From assembly GCF_011046535.1 (NCBI RefSeq), contig NZ_CP049257.1:2976001-3040000 (forward strand): 64,000 nucleotides of DNA, given 5' to 3'. A program made the position numbers and the translations under genes. Positions 50,672 through 58,653 of the stretch are shown here, piece by piece. The notes beneath the pieces were generated by a model that saw only the letters and a list, made by a program, of their open reading frames with translations, was not told the DNA's origin and ran no database searches. Each line of letters starts with the position of its first letter. Position 1 is the first letter of the stretch. The DNA comes from Nocardioides anomalus. Lineage in GTDB: Bacteria > Actinomycetota > Actinomycetes > Propionibacteriales > Nocardioidaceae.

Positions 50672-51835
50672 ATGGCCGACGGACCCCTCTCCGACCTGCT
50701 CGTCCTGGACCTCACCCGCGCGCTCGCCGGCCCGCACGCGGCGATGATGCTGGGCGACCTCGGCGCCCGCGTCATCAAGGTCGAGCCGCCGGCCGGCGAC
50801 GACACCCGCGGCTGGGGGCCGCCGTTCGTCGGCCCCGAGGACGACCGCGAGTCGACGTACTTCCTCTCGGCCAACCGCAACAAGGAGTCCCTGCTCCTCG
50901 ACCTCAAGGACCCCGCCGACGCCGACGTGCTGGCCCGGCTCGTCGAGCGGGCGGACGTGCTGATGGAGAACTACCGCACCGGCGTCCTGGATCGGCTCGG
51001 CTTCCCGGTCTCGCGCCTGCACTCGCTCAACCCGCGGCTGGTCGTGCTGAGCATCACCGGCTTCGGCCACGACGGCCCCGAGGGCAACCGCGCCGGCTAC
51101 GACCAGATCGCCCAGGGCGAGGGCGGCCTGATGTCGATCACCGGCACCACCCAGCCGACCAAGGTCGGCGTCCCCATCGCCGACCTCATCGCCGGCATGA
51201 ACGGCGCGTACGGCGTGCTCGCCGCGCTCCACGAGCGCGCCACCACCGGCCGCGGCCGGGTCGTGCGCACCTCGCTGCTCGCCGGCATGGTCGGCGTGCA
51301 CGCCTTCCAGGGCACCAAGTGGACCGTGGCCGGCGAGGTCCCCGGCCTCTCCGGCGACCACCACCCCTCGATCGCGCCGTACGGCATGTTCGCCACCGGC
51401 TCCGCGCCCATCCAGATCGCCTGTGGCTCGGAAGCGCTGTGGCGCGCGCTGTGCTCCGCGCTGTCCTGGGACGCGGCCGAGGCCGGCTTCGCCACCAACG
51501 CGCTGCGCGTCGAGCACCGCGACGAGCTGATCGCGCGGCTCGAGGCGCTCTTCGCGACGGCCGACGCCGAGCACTGGCTGGCGCTGCTGGCCGACGCCGG
51601 CGTGCCGTCCGGCAAGGTGCGGTCGATGGACGACGTGTACTCCTGGGACCAGGTGCTCTCCCAGGGCCTCAAGCTCACCGTCGACCACCCCACCCTCGGC
51701 GCCGTCGACCTGCCCGGCTCGCCGTTGCGGTTCGACGACAACGCGTACTCCGGCGGGCGGGCCGAGCACTTGGCGCCGCCGCGGTTGGACGAGCACGGGG
51801 ACGCCATCCGAGGGTGGCTCGCCTCCGACGGCTAG
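50672..51835 (+). CDS. CaiB/BaiF family CoA-transferase
   Basis: A 387-residue type III CoA-transferase. It begins LVLDLTRALAGPHAAMMLGDLGARVIKVEPP, the classic family start; NRNKESLLLDLKDP, FGHDGP, GYDQIAQGEGGLMS (its Asp after GY is the catalytic residue in the family) and IADLIAGMNGAYGVLAAL follow. It moves CoA between carboxylic acids. TAGCGT ends 6 nt before the ATG, a leaderless layout. It stands alone, next to the catabolic genes downstream on the other strand. Confidence 0.9.
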   Translation: MADGPLSDLLVLDLTRALAGPHAAMMLGDLGARVIKVEPPAGDDTRGWGPPFVGPEDDRESTYFLSANRNKESLLLDLKDPADADVLARLVERADVLMENYRTGVLDRLGFPVSRLHSLNPRLVVLSITGFGHDGPEGNRAGYDQIAQGEGGLMSITGTTQPTKVGVPIADLIAGMNGAYGVLAALHERATTGRGRVVRTSLLAGMVGVHAFQGTKWTVAGEVPGLSGDHHPSIAPYGMFATGSAPIQIACGSEALWRALCSALSWDAAEAGFATNALRVEHRDELIARLEALFATADAEHWLALLADAGVPSGKVRSMDDVYSWDQVLSQGLKLTVDHPTLGAVDLPGSPLRFDDNAYSGGRAEHLAPPRLDEHGDAIRGWLASDG

Positions 51836-51952
51836 GCGCCCCTGCACTCGGCGGCAGTGGTTGCGTCGGCCCTGCGGGCCTCGAGCGGCTCCGGACCCGC
51901 AGGCAGCCACACGCCGCACGGCACGCGACCACCACCGGTGCGTGGAGAGGCC

Positions 51953-53056
51953 TCAGCCGAGGTCGACGATCGCCGCCACCGGCCCACCACCATCAGGCCC
52001 CTGGTGCGCAGCCGACACCGAGACGAACACCGCGGGGTCCCCGGTCACCGCAGCCGTGACCCCACCGACCGCCGCCTTGATCTGGCGGTGCCAGTGCACG
52101 TCGGAGTCGTCCAGCATCGCGTTGCGGCGTCCGCGCACCTCGCCGTCGGCCGAGGCTTCGCACTTGAGGAAGACGTTCACCAGCTTGCCGTCGAGGTCGG
52201 AGGTGTGGGGACGCTCCGGCAGCTCGAGACCGGCATCGCGGATGGCGTCCCAGATGCCGTCCTGGTCCAGGGCGTCCTGCATCACCGCGTGGCCGATGCG
52301 GTAGCGGCCGCCGATGCCGGGGGCGTTGCCGACCACGACGACCTGGGCCTGGTCGAGCTCGACGCCGGAGGAGCAGGAGGCGACGGAGGAGAACAGCTCA
52401 CGGTTGTGCATCACGTCGTCGTCGGTGGGCATGTCGATCTCGCCGAGGGCGACCGCGATGCCGAGGGCGGTGGTGCCGTTGGAGAGGTCCATGGACTCGT
52501 GGGTGTGCTCGGTCCACACGCTCTTGCCGCGGCTCTTGGCGTCGCGGATGGTGTGGATCGTGAGCAGCGGGGTCTTGGTCTGCACGTAGTGCACGTCGGC
52601 GGGGTCGGTGATGCCGGCGCGCTCCATCGCCACCTTCACAGCGTCCGCGACCTTGGTGATCATCGCGGTGCGGCCGATGTCCTCGGGCAGGAGCTGCTCG
52701 CTCATCGCGAAGCCGACGGTCAGGCGCGGCTCGTCGGTGGGCGTGACCTCGTCGGGCGGGACGGTCGCGAAGATCGTGGCGTGCGGGCTGATCACGCCGT
52801 CGGTGCCGCCGGACCAGACGATCGGGACCTGCTTGACCTGGTCGGCGGGGGCGCCCTTGGCGATGAGCACCTCGCGGAACGCGCGGTCGGCGATGATGCG
52901 GGTGTAGTCGTTCACGCCGCCGTTGCCCTCGGTCTTGCCGATGACCGCGATGACGCGGTCGGCGTGCAGGACGCCGTCGTCGATCAGCTTCGCCAGCTCG
53001 CTGGCGTCGGCGACGGAGTGGATCGGGACCTTGCGTACTTCGATGGCGTCGGGCAT
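51953..53056 (-). CDS. Ring-opening amidohydrolase (barbiturase/cyanuric acid hydrolase family)
   Basis: A 367-residue member of the cyanuric-acid-amidohydrolase/barbiturase ('toblerone') family, built from three similar domains. Ser-Lys pairs of the active site are suggested by [25 protein letters not shown] and [29 protein letters not shown] is also characteristic. It opens cyclic imide/ureide rings such as barbiturate or cyanurate. AAGGATGAGCCC precedes ATG 53056. It starts 4 bases after the carbamate kinase stop, so the two form an operon. Confidence 0.88.
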   Translation of the reverse strand: MPDAIEVRKVPIHSVADASELAKLIDDGVLHADRVIAVIGKTEGNGGVNDYTRIIADRAFREVLIAKGAPADQVKQVPIVWSGGTDGVISPHATIFATVPPDEVTPTDEPRLTVGFAMSEQLLPEDIGRTAMITKVADAVKVAMERAGITDPADVHYVQTKTPLLTIHTIRDAKSRGKSVWTEHTHESMDLSNGTTALGIAVALGEIDMPTDDDVMHNRELFSSVASCSSGVELDQAQVVVVGNAPGIGGRYRIGHAVMQDALDQDGIWDAIRDAGLELPERPHTSDLDGKLVNVFLKCEASADGEVRGRRNAMLDDSDVHWHRQIKAAVGGVTAAVTGDPAVFVSVSAAHQGPDGGGPVAAIVDLG

Positions 53057-53060
53057 GGGC

Positions 53061-53996
53061 TCATCCTTGCAGGACGGTCGTGCCCGCCTCGCCCGTGACG
53101 GCCTCGACGATGTGGCCGAGGTCGGTGATGACCGCCTTGCGGCCGCCGGCCTCGACGAACCGGCAGACCGCGTCGACCTTCGGTCCCATCGAGCCGGACG
53201 CGAAGTGGCCCTCGCCGGCGTACGCGCGGAGCTCGGCCACGCTCACCGTGCCGACGTCGCGCGCGTCGGGAGTGCCGTAGGCCAGCACGGCGTGCGGTAC
53301 GTCGGTGGCCACGACCAGCACGTCGGCGCCGACGGTCCGGGCGAGCAGGGCCGCGCCGAGGTCCTTGTCGATCACGGCCTCGACGCCGCGCAGCGTGCCG
53401 TCGGCGTCGCGGACGTGCGGGATGCCGCCGCCGCCGTTGGCCACCACGACGAAGCCGGCCTCGACCAGGGCCTGGACGGCAGGCGCGTCCAGGATCTCCA
53501 GCGGCTCGGGCGAGGCCACCACGCGGCGCCAGCCCTTCTCGCCACGGTCCTCCCAGGTCTCGCCGTGGTCGACGAGGACCGCGGCCTCGTCCGCCGGCAG
53601 GTAGCGCCCGATCGGCTTGGTCGGGTGCGTGAAGCCCGGGTCGTCGGGGTCGACCAGCGCGCGCGTCACCAGCGCCGCCGTGCGCCGCTCGACGCCGCGC
53701 GCGGCCAGCGCGGCCTCGAGCGCGTCCACCAGGACGAAGCCCAGCGTCGCCTGGGTCTGCGCGCCGCACCAGTCCAGGGGCACGGGCGGCACGACGGACG
53801 CGGCGAGCTCGTTCTTGACCAGCAGGTTGCCGACCTGGGGGCCGTTGCCGTGCGTGACGACCACCTCGACGTCGTGCGCGAGCAGGTCGGCGACCGCGGC
53901 CATGGCCACCCGGGCGGCGGCGATCTGGTCCTCCGGTCGGGCGCGGCCCTCGGCGTTGGTCATGGCGTTGCCGCCGAGCGCGAGCAGGACCCTCAC
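53061..53996 (-). CDS. Carbamate kinase
   Basis: A 311-residue amino-acid-kinase-fold carbamate kinase. LLALGGNAM at the N-terminus, [28 protein letters not shown] and [20 protein letters not shown] are its substrate- and nucleotide-binding blocks. It makes ATP from carbamoyl phosphate. TAGGTT (54008-54003) overlaps the histidine-kinase stop and ends 6 nt before the GTG at 53996, suggesting a leaderless promoter of its own inside a longer operon. No arginine deiminase genes are nearby; the partner is the ring-opening amidohydrolase. Confidence 0.9.
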   Translation of the reverse strand: MRVLLALGGNAMTNAEGRARPEDQIAAARVAMAAVADLLAHDVEVVVTHGNGPQVGNLLVKNELAASVVPPVPLDWCGAQTQATLGFVLVDALEAALAARGVERRTAALVTRALVDPDDPGFTHPTKPIGRYLPADEAAVLVDHGETWEDRGEKGWRRVVASPEPLEILDAPAVQALVEAGFVVVANGGGGIPHVRDADGTLRGVEAVIDKDLGAALLARTVGADVLVVATDVPHAVLAYGTPDARDVGTVSVAELRAYAGEGHFASGSMGPKVDAVCRFVEAGGRKAVITDLGHIVEAVTGEAGTTVLQG

Positions 53997-54005
53997 GGGC
54001 CGAAC

Positions 54006-55358
54006 CTACGCGGTGTCGGGCAGGTCCAGCACGAACGCAGCGCCGCCCTCGGGCGCCGGCTCGACGCGGATCGCCCCGCCGAGCCGGACGACCAGGCGGT
54101 GGGCGATGGCCAGGCCCAGGCCGTGGCCGACCGGGCGCTGACCGGCGTACCGGTCGTGCAGGGCGCCGGGCTCGAAGGCGACCGCGCGGTCATCCTCGGT
54201 CAGCCCCGGGCCGGAGTCGCGCACCTCCAGGCGGGCGCCGGCCGGGCCGGGGCGGGCCTCCCAGACCACGCGGTCGCCCGGCGCGCCGACGCGCAGCGCG
54301 TTGTCGGTGAGGACGTCCAGGATCTGGCGGACGCGGCCGGGGTCGGTGCGCAGACGCAGGCCGGGGGTGGCGACCACGTCGAGGGCGGCGCCGGCGCGAG
54401 CGACCCGGTCGGCCCAGGCCCGGGCGCCCTCGGCCAGCAGGGCGGGGAGGTCGACCTCGGTCACGGCGAGGGTGAAGTCGTCGGCCTCGAGGCGGCTGAG
54501 GGCGAGCAGGTCCGCGACGTACCGCTCCATCCGCGTCGCCTCCTGCACCATCGTCGCGCCGACCTCGGGGAGCTCGTCGGGCGCGACCGCGCCGTCGACC
54601 AGCGACTCCGACCAGCCACGCAGCGCGGTGAGCGGGGTGCGCAGCTCGTGGGAGACCGAGAGCAGGAAGCGCCGCTGGCGGTCCTCGCTGGTCGCCAGGG
54701 CCTCGTCGAGGCGGCGCAGGGCGTCGGCCACCTCGCTGACCTCGCGGGGCCCGCCGGTCGGCTCCGTCGCCACGCCGCGCTCGCCGTCGGTGAGCCGTCG
54801 CGCGGTGCCGGCGACCTGGGCCAGCGGCCGGCTGAGCCGGCGCGCGACGAAGGTGCCGGCCACCAGCGCGACGACCAGGCCGAGCAGGAGCGCGAGCAGG
54901 AGCCGGCGGCGCAGCGCGGCCACGCCCTCGTCGACCGACGAGGCCGGGTCGGCGAGGACCACCACGACACCGTTGTCGAGCCGCCGGGCCTCGAGCAGCA
55001 CGGGCTCGCCCGCCAGCCTGCCGGAGGTCGAGACCCGCGCGCCGGCGAGCGCGCGCTGGCGGTCGGTGTCGCTGAGCGCGAGACCCGCGCCGCGGGCCGA
55101 GCCGTCCGGCTCGACCAGGCCGACGAGCAGCCCGCGCCGCTCCCGGGTGGCCCGGACCGGGTCGCGCTCGCTCAGCCGCTCGGTGAGCGGCAGCCTCGCG
55201 ACCACGTCGGCGTCGCGGGCCAGCGACTGCCGCGCCGCGTCCTCGGCCGCAGACCGGACGAGCGGCCCGGTCAGCACCGCGGCCAGGGCCAGGGCGAGGA
55301 GGGCGACACCGACGGTCGCGGCGGTCAGCAGGGTGCGCACCCCGGGCGGGCGCGTCAC
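54006..55358 (-). CDS. Two-component sensor histidine kinase
   Basis: A 450-residue kinase. Two transmembrane helices (about 10-32 and 153-172) flank an extracytoplasmic sensor domain, then a HAMP segment (RRLSRPLAQVAGTARRLTDG). The phospho-acceptor H is in SVSHELRTPLTALRGW, and N (LTDNALRVG), DSGPGL and GHGLGLAIAH boxes follow. GTG 55358 overlaps the response-regulator stop (GTGA). The signal is unknown; the secreted repeat protein divergent from this pair is a candidate partner, and the downstream carbamate kinase gene may be co-transcribed. Confidence 0.92.
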   Translation of the reverse strand: MTRPPGVRTLLTAATVGVALLALALAAVLTGPLVRSAAEDAARQSLARDADVVARLPLTERLSERDPVRATRERRGLLVGLVEPDGSARGAGLALSDTDRQRALAGARVSTSGRLAGEPVLLEARRLDNGVVVVLADPASSVDEGVAALRRRLLLALLLGLVVALVAGTFVARRLSRPLAQVAGTARRLTDGERGVATEPTGGPREVSEVADALRRLDEALATSEDRQRRFLLSVSHELRTPLTALRGWSESLVDGAVAPDELPEVGATMVQEATRMERYVADLLALSRLEADDFTLAVTEVDLPALLAEGARAWADRVARAGAALDVVATPGLRLRTDPGRVRQILDVLTDNALRVGAPGDRVVWEARPGPAGARLEVRDSGPGLTEDDRAVAFEPGALHDRYAGQRPVGHGLGLAIAHRLVVRLGGAIRVEPAPEGGAAFVLDLPDTA

Positions 55359-56026
55359 CGCGCCACCCGGTAGCCGACGCCACGCACGGTCTCGATCGGG
55401 CAGTCGTCGCCGAGCTTGGCGCGCAGCTGGGCCACGTGGACGTCGACGGTCCGGCTCGTGCCGTAGTCGACCTGGCCCCACGCCTGCGCGAGCAGCTCGG
55501 ACCGGCCCAGCACCCGCCCACGGCCGCGCAACAGCACCTCCAGCAGGTTGAACTCCGTGGCGGTCAGCGCCACCGGCACGCCGTCGACGCCCACCTGCCG
55601 CGTCGCGGGGTCCAGCCGCACCGGGCCCGCCACGAGCGCCTCCGCCCGCACCGCCTCCCGGCCCCGGCGCAGCACGGCCTTGACCCGGGCCACCATCTCG
55701 CGCGGGGAGAACGGCTTGGTCAGGTAGTCGTCGCCCCCGATCTCCAGCCCGAGCACCCGGTCCACCTCGTCGTCGCGGGCGGTCACGAAGAGCACCGGCG
55801 TCCAGTCCCCGTCCTCGCGCAGCCGGCGGCACAGCTCGATCCCGTCGAGGTCCGGCAGACCGACGTCGAGCACCACGAGGACCGGCCGGAGCCGTCGTAC
55901 GGCGTCCAGGCCGGCGAGGCCCCGGGTCTCGACGTGGACCCCGAAGCCGGCCCGGGCGAGGTAGCGCCGCTCCAGCTCGGCGATGGCGGGCTCGTCCTCG
56001 ACGACCACGACCAGCCCCTCGCCCAC
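55355..56026 (-). CDS. OmpR/PhoB-type response regulator
   Basis: A 223-residue regulator with receiver domain (phospho-acceptor Asp in VVLDVGLPDLDG near residue 50; conserved K in LTKPFSPRE) and a C-terminal winged helix (ALTATEFNLLEVLL ... RTVDVHVAQLRAKLG ... ETVRGVGYR). TAGCGT ends 7 nt before the GTG at 56026, so a leaderless transcript is likely; the longer frame upstream is unsupported. First gene of an RR-HK-carbamate kinase-amidohydrolase run. Confidence 0.92.
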   Translation of the reverse strand: MGEGLVVVVEDEPAIAELERRYLARAGFGVHVETRGLAGLDAVRRLRPVLVVLDVGLPDLDGIELCRRLREDGDWTPVLFVTARDDEVDRVLGLEIGGDDYLTKPFSPREMVARVKAVLRRGREAVRAEALVAGPVRLDPATRQVGVDGVPVALTATEFNLLEVLLRGRGRVLGRSELLAQAWGQVDYGTSRTVDVHVAQLRAKLGDDCPIETVRGVGYRVAR

Positions 56027-56167
56027 CCGCCGAACGCTAGTGGCGCCGTACGCCGTGCGGGGCCGGGTCCGCGTGGTCTTACCGAACCCGTACACGCGGC
56101 TGACCCGCCCGCCACCTGCGCCGGCCACCGTCGTCGGTGTCCGACCCTCGACCTCCCTGGAGGAGCC

Positions 56168-56698
56168 ATGCTGAAGACCGCCCTGTCCGCCTCGCTGGCG
56201 GGCGCCGCCCTCACCACCGCCCTCACCGCGGGCCTCGTCACCACGCCTGCCCACGCCGCACCGATCGCCTCGGGCGACGACCCGACCGCCTGCCAGCGGG
56301 TCTGGGACCGCCTGCAGGAGGCCATGCAGGACGACATCGCAGCCGCGGTCTCGCTGCCCCCGCGGGCGCAGCGCCGCGCCCTCGTCGCGGTGCGCACCGC
56401 TGCGCTCCACGGGGTGTACGGCGAGCAGGTGCAGCAGGCCGCCGAGCGGCTGCGAGCCCGTCGCGCCGAGGTCTACCGCTCGTTCCCGGCCGCCCTCAAG
56501 GCCGACGTGCGGGCCGCCCGGTCGCTCGGCCCCCGTGAGCAGCGCCGGGCGATGACGGCGATCCGCACCGCCGCGCGGCGCGGTGTCTACGGAGACCGGG
56601 TCCAGGCACTGGCCGAGAAGCGGCAGGCGTTCTACGCCGGCTGCGACGGCGTCGCGCAGACGGCGGCCTCGGCGACCGGCGACCCGCTGGCCGGCTGA
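56168..56698 (+). CDS. Secreted protein with an internal duplication
   Basis: A 176-residue exported protein: signal peptide ending AHAA near residue 32, then two homologous helical units. The first has AAVSLPPRAQRRALVAVRTA and HGVYGEQVQ; the second AARSLGPREQRRAMTAIRTA and RGVYGDRVQ, about 62 residues apart. One Cys before and one after the repeats could be linked. No known family is recognised; the layout recalls periplasmic stress sensors such as CpxP/Spy, but that is only a visual analogy. CTGGAGGAGCC fixes ATG 56168. It is divergent from the two-component genes, 141 bp apart. Confidence 0.65.
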   Translation: MLKTALSASLAGAALTTALTAGLVTTPAHAAPIASGDDPTACQRVWDRLQEAMQDDIAAAVSLPPRAQRRALVAVRTAALHGVYGEQVQQAAERLRARRAEVYRSFPAALKADVRAARSLGPREQRRAMTAIRTAARRGVYGDRVQALAEKRQAFYAGCDGVAQTAASATGDPLAG

Positions 56699-56704
56699 CG
56701 AGGG

Positions 56705-57196
56705 TCAGCCCCCAGCGCCGCGCCGCTCGGCGTGGCGCCGGTGCAGCGCGCGCACCTCGTCCTCCAGCTCGGGCGCCGGCCCGTCCACGGGTACGCCGGG
56801 CGCCACCTCCCCCACGCTCAGCGGCAGCACCGGACCGGCGGGCAGTCCCCAGTCGGCCCGCCAGGCGGAGAGCTGGGCGGTGGAGACGGCGCACACGATC
56901 CGGCCGAGCCCCATCCAGCCGTGCGCGGCCGCGCACATCGCGCAGTGCTCGCCGGAGGTGTAGACCGTCGCGGCCGCGCGCTCGGCCGGGTCCAGGCGCG
57001 CCGACCAGCGGGCGATCTCCAGCTCCGGGTGCCGCGTCTCGTCGCCGTCCCCGACCCGGTTGCGGTCCTCGAAGAGCACCTCGCCCGCGCCGCTGACCAG
57101 CACCGAGCCGAACGGCTCGTCGCCGTCGTCCAGCCCCTCGCGCGCGAGCCCGACACAGCGCCGCAGGTGGGTCAGGTCGGTCTCGGTGAGCGCCAT
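56705..57196 (-). CDS. Nucleoside deaminase (CDA superfamily)
   Basis: A 163-residue zinc deaminase. The zinc and proton-shuttle residues are H56-P-E58 and C85-x2-C88 (GEHCAMCAAAH); the usual Pro before the first Cys is His here. Likely substrates are guanine, cytosine or related ring amines. TAGCGT (57208-57203), lying over the stop of the NmrA-like gene, ends 6 nt before the ATG at 57196, so it has an internal leaderless promoter within the hydantoinase operon. Its neighbours suggest a role in breakdown of nitrogen heterocycles. Confidence 0.85.
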   Translation of the reverse strand: MALTETDLTHLRRCVGLAREGLDDGDEPFGSVLVSGAGEVLFEDRNRVGDGDETRHPELEIARWSARLDPAERAAATVYTSGEHCAMCAAAHGWMGLGRIVCAVSTAQLSAWRADWGLPAGPVLPLSVGEVAPGVPVDGPAPELEDEVRALHRRHAERRGAGG

Positions 57197-57205
57197 GCGG
57201 GGACG

Positions 57206-57877
57206 CTACCGCCCGGGCCGGCCGAGCAGCCCGGCCATGGTGCGCGGGCCCGCCGGCAGCCCGTGGGCGTCGTAGTGGGCGAACATCGCGCCCAGCCAGC
57301 CGTCCGGCTGCTCGTCGGTCCGGGTGGCGCGCACCCCGGCCTCCGCCGCGAGCCCGGCGACGGTGGCGGTGCGGCTGGCCAGCTCGTACGTCGCGCCCTC
57401 GTGCCCGGTCTCGGTCAGCACCAGCGCCGCGACCTCGGCCACGTCGTCGCGGTCGGCGAACCCGAAGACCGCGTCGACGTCGTAGGGCACCGCGACGTCG
57501 CGGGTGAGGTCGAGGTTCTGCAGGTACGCCCCCGGCTGCAGCACCGTCCAGGCCAGGCCCGACCGGCGCACCAGGTCCTCCGCGACCGCCTTGCCGAGGT
57601 GGTGCGGCATCGCCGGGCAGTACGGCGAGGCGACGGAGTGGTAGACCACCCGGCCCACCCCGGCCGCGCGCAGAGCGTCGAGCGCCTCGGCGACGTACGC
57701 CGGCTCGTCGGGGTGCAGGTTCGGCGCGATGAGGTACGCCGCGGCGCAGCCCGCCACCGCATCGGCCAGGGCCGGCCACTCCGCTCGGCCGGTGGCCACC
57801 GTCTCGACCCCGCGCGCGGTGAGCGCGGCGCGGACCGCGCGGCCGGTCTTGCCGTGGCCGCCGACGACGGCGATCAC
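57206..57877 (-). CDS. NmrA-like NAD(P)-binding protein
   Basis: A 223-residue atypical SDR with VIAVVGGHGKTGRAV at the very N-terminus (GxxGxxG), no classical YxxxK triad, and a VYHSVASPYCPAMPHH segment. It resembles NmrA/HSCARG redox sensors and NAD(P)H-binding oxidoreductases. It is coupled to the upstream lyase gene by a GTGA overlap at 57874-57877. Confidence 0.8.
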   Translation of the reverse strand: MIAVVGGHGKTGRAVRAALTARGVETVATGRAEWPALADAVAGCAAAYLIAPNLHPDEPAYVAEALDALRAAGVGRVVYHSVASPYCPAMPHHLGKAVAEDLVRRSGLAWTVLQPGAYLQNLDLTRDVAVPYDVDAVFGFADRDDVAEVAALVLTETGHEGATYELASRTATVAGLAAEAGVRATRTDEQPDGWLGAMFAHYDAHGLPAGPRTMAGLLGRPGR

Positions 57878-58653
57878 CCGGCGCCGAACCGCTGCTGCAG
57901 CTCGCCGTAGGAGACCGCCCCGTCGAGGAAGCCGAGGGTGCCGGTCTCGAGCAGCTCGCGGCCAGCGCGCTCGAGGTGGCTGTACGCCGCGCGGGCCAGG
58001 CTGCCGCCCAGGCTGACCCGCCGCACGCCGAGCGCGAGGAGCGTCCGGGCGTCGGTGGTGCTGGCCAGGCCGGCCACGACGTTGAGCGGGACCGGCACCG
58101 AGGCGGCCAGGTCGCGGATGAGGTCCTCGTCGGCCAGGCCGGGCGCGAAGACGCAGTCCGCGCCGGCCTCGGCGTACGCCGTGAGCCGGGCGAGCCCCTC
58201 GTCGAAGGAGCGGCTGCCCGTCATCCACACGTCGGTGCGGGCGTTGAGCACGAAGGTGCCGGCCGGGGCCGCGGCCCGCGCCGCGGCCACCCGGTCCGCC
58301 GCTTCCTCCGCACCGAACAGCACACCGCCGACCTGGTCCTCCAGGTTGCCGCCGACCGCGCCGACGTCGACCGCGCGGCGCACGGTCGTGGCCACGTCGT
58401 CGTACCCGGACTCCAGGTCGGCGCTCACCGGCACGTCGACGGCGGCCACGATCCGGCCGACCGACTCCAGCATGGTGTCGCGGTCCAGCGCGCCCCCGTC
58501 GGGCACGCCGAGGGACCAGGCGATCCCGGCGCTGGTGGAGGCGATCGCCGCGAACCCGAGCCCGCCGAGGATCCGCGCGGAGCCGGCGTCCCAGGCGTTG
58601 GGCAGCACGAACCCGTCGCCGTGGTGCAGCGCGAGGAGCGCCTCAGCGCTCAC
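57874..58653 (-). CDS. Isocitrate lyase/PEP mutase family protein
   Basis: A 259-residue PEP-mutase/isocitrate-lyase-fold protein. FVLPNAWDAGSARIL at the start, STSAGIAWSLG, PVSADLESGYDD (the DxE metal site), GGNLEDQ and VLNARTDVW are the family blocks. The KKCGH catalytic loop of true lyases is replaced (GNLEDQVGG region), so it is probably of the oxaloacetate-decarboxylase/PEP-hydrolase-like subgroup. It breaks or remodels C-C/C-P bonds of small carboxylates. Coupled by GTGA overlaps to hyuB upstream and the NmrA-like gene downstream. Confidence 0.85.
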   Translation of the reverse strand: MSAEALLALHHGDGFVLPNAWDAGSARILGGLGFAAIASTSAGIAWSLGVPDGGALDRDTMLESVGRIVAAVDVPVSADLESGYDDVATTVRRAVDVGAVGGNLEDQVGGVLFGAEEAADRVAAARAAAPAGTFVLNARTDVWMTGSRSFDEGLARLTAYAEAGADCVFAPGLADEDLIRDLAASVPVPLNVVAGLASTTDARTLLALGVRRVSLGGSLARAAYSHLERAGRELLETGTLGFLDGAVSYGELQQRFGAG

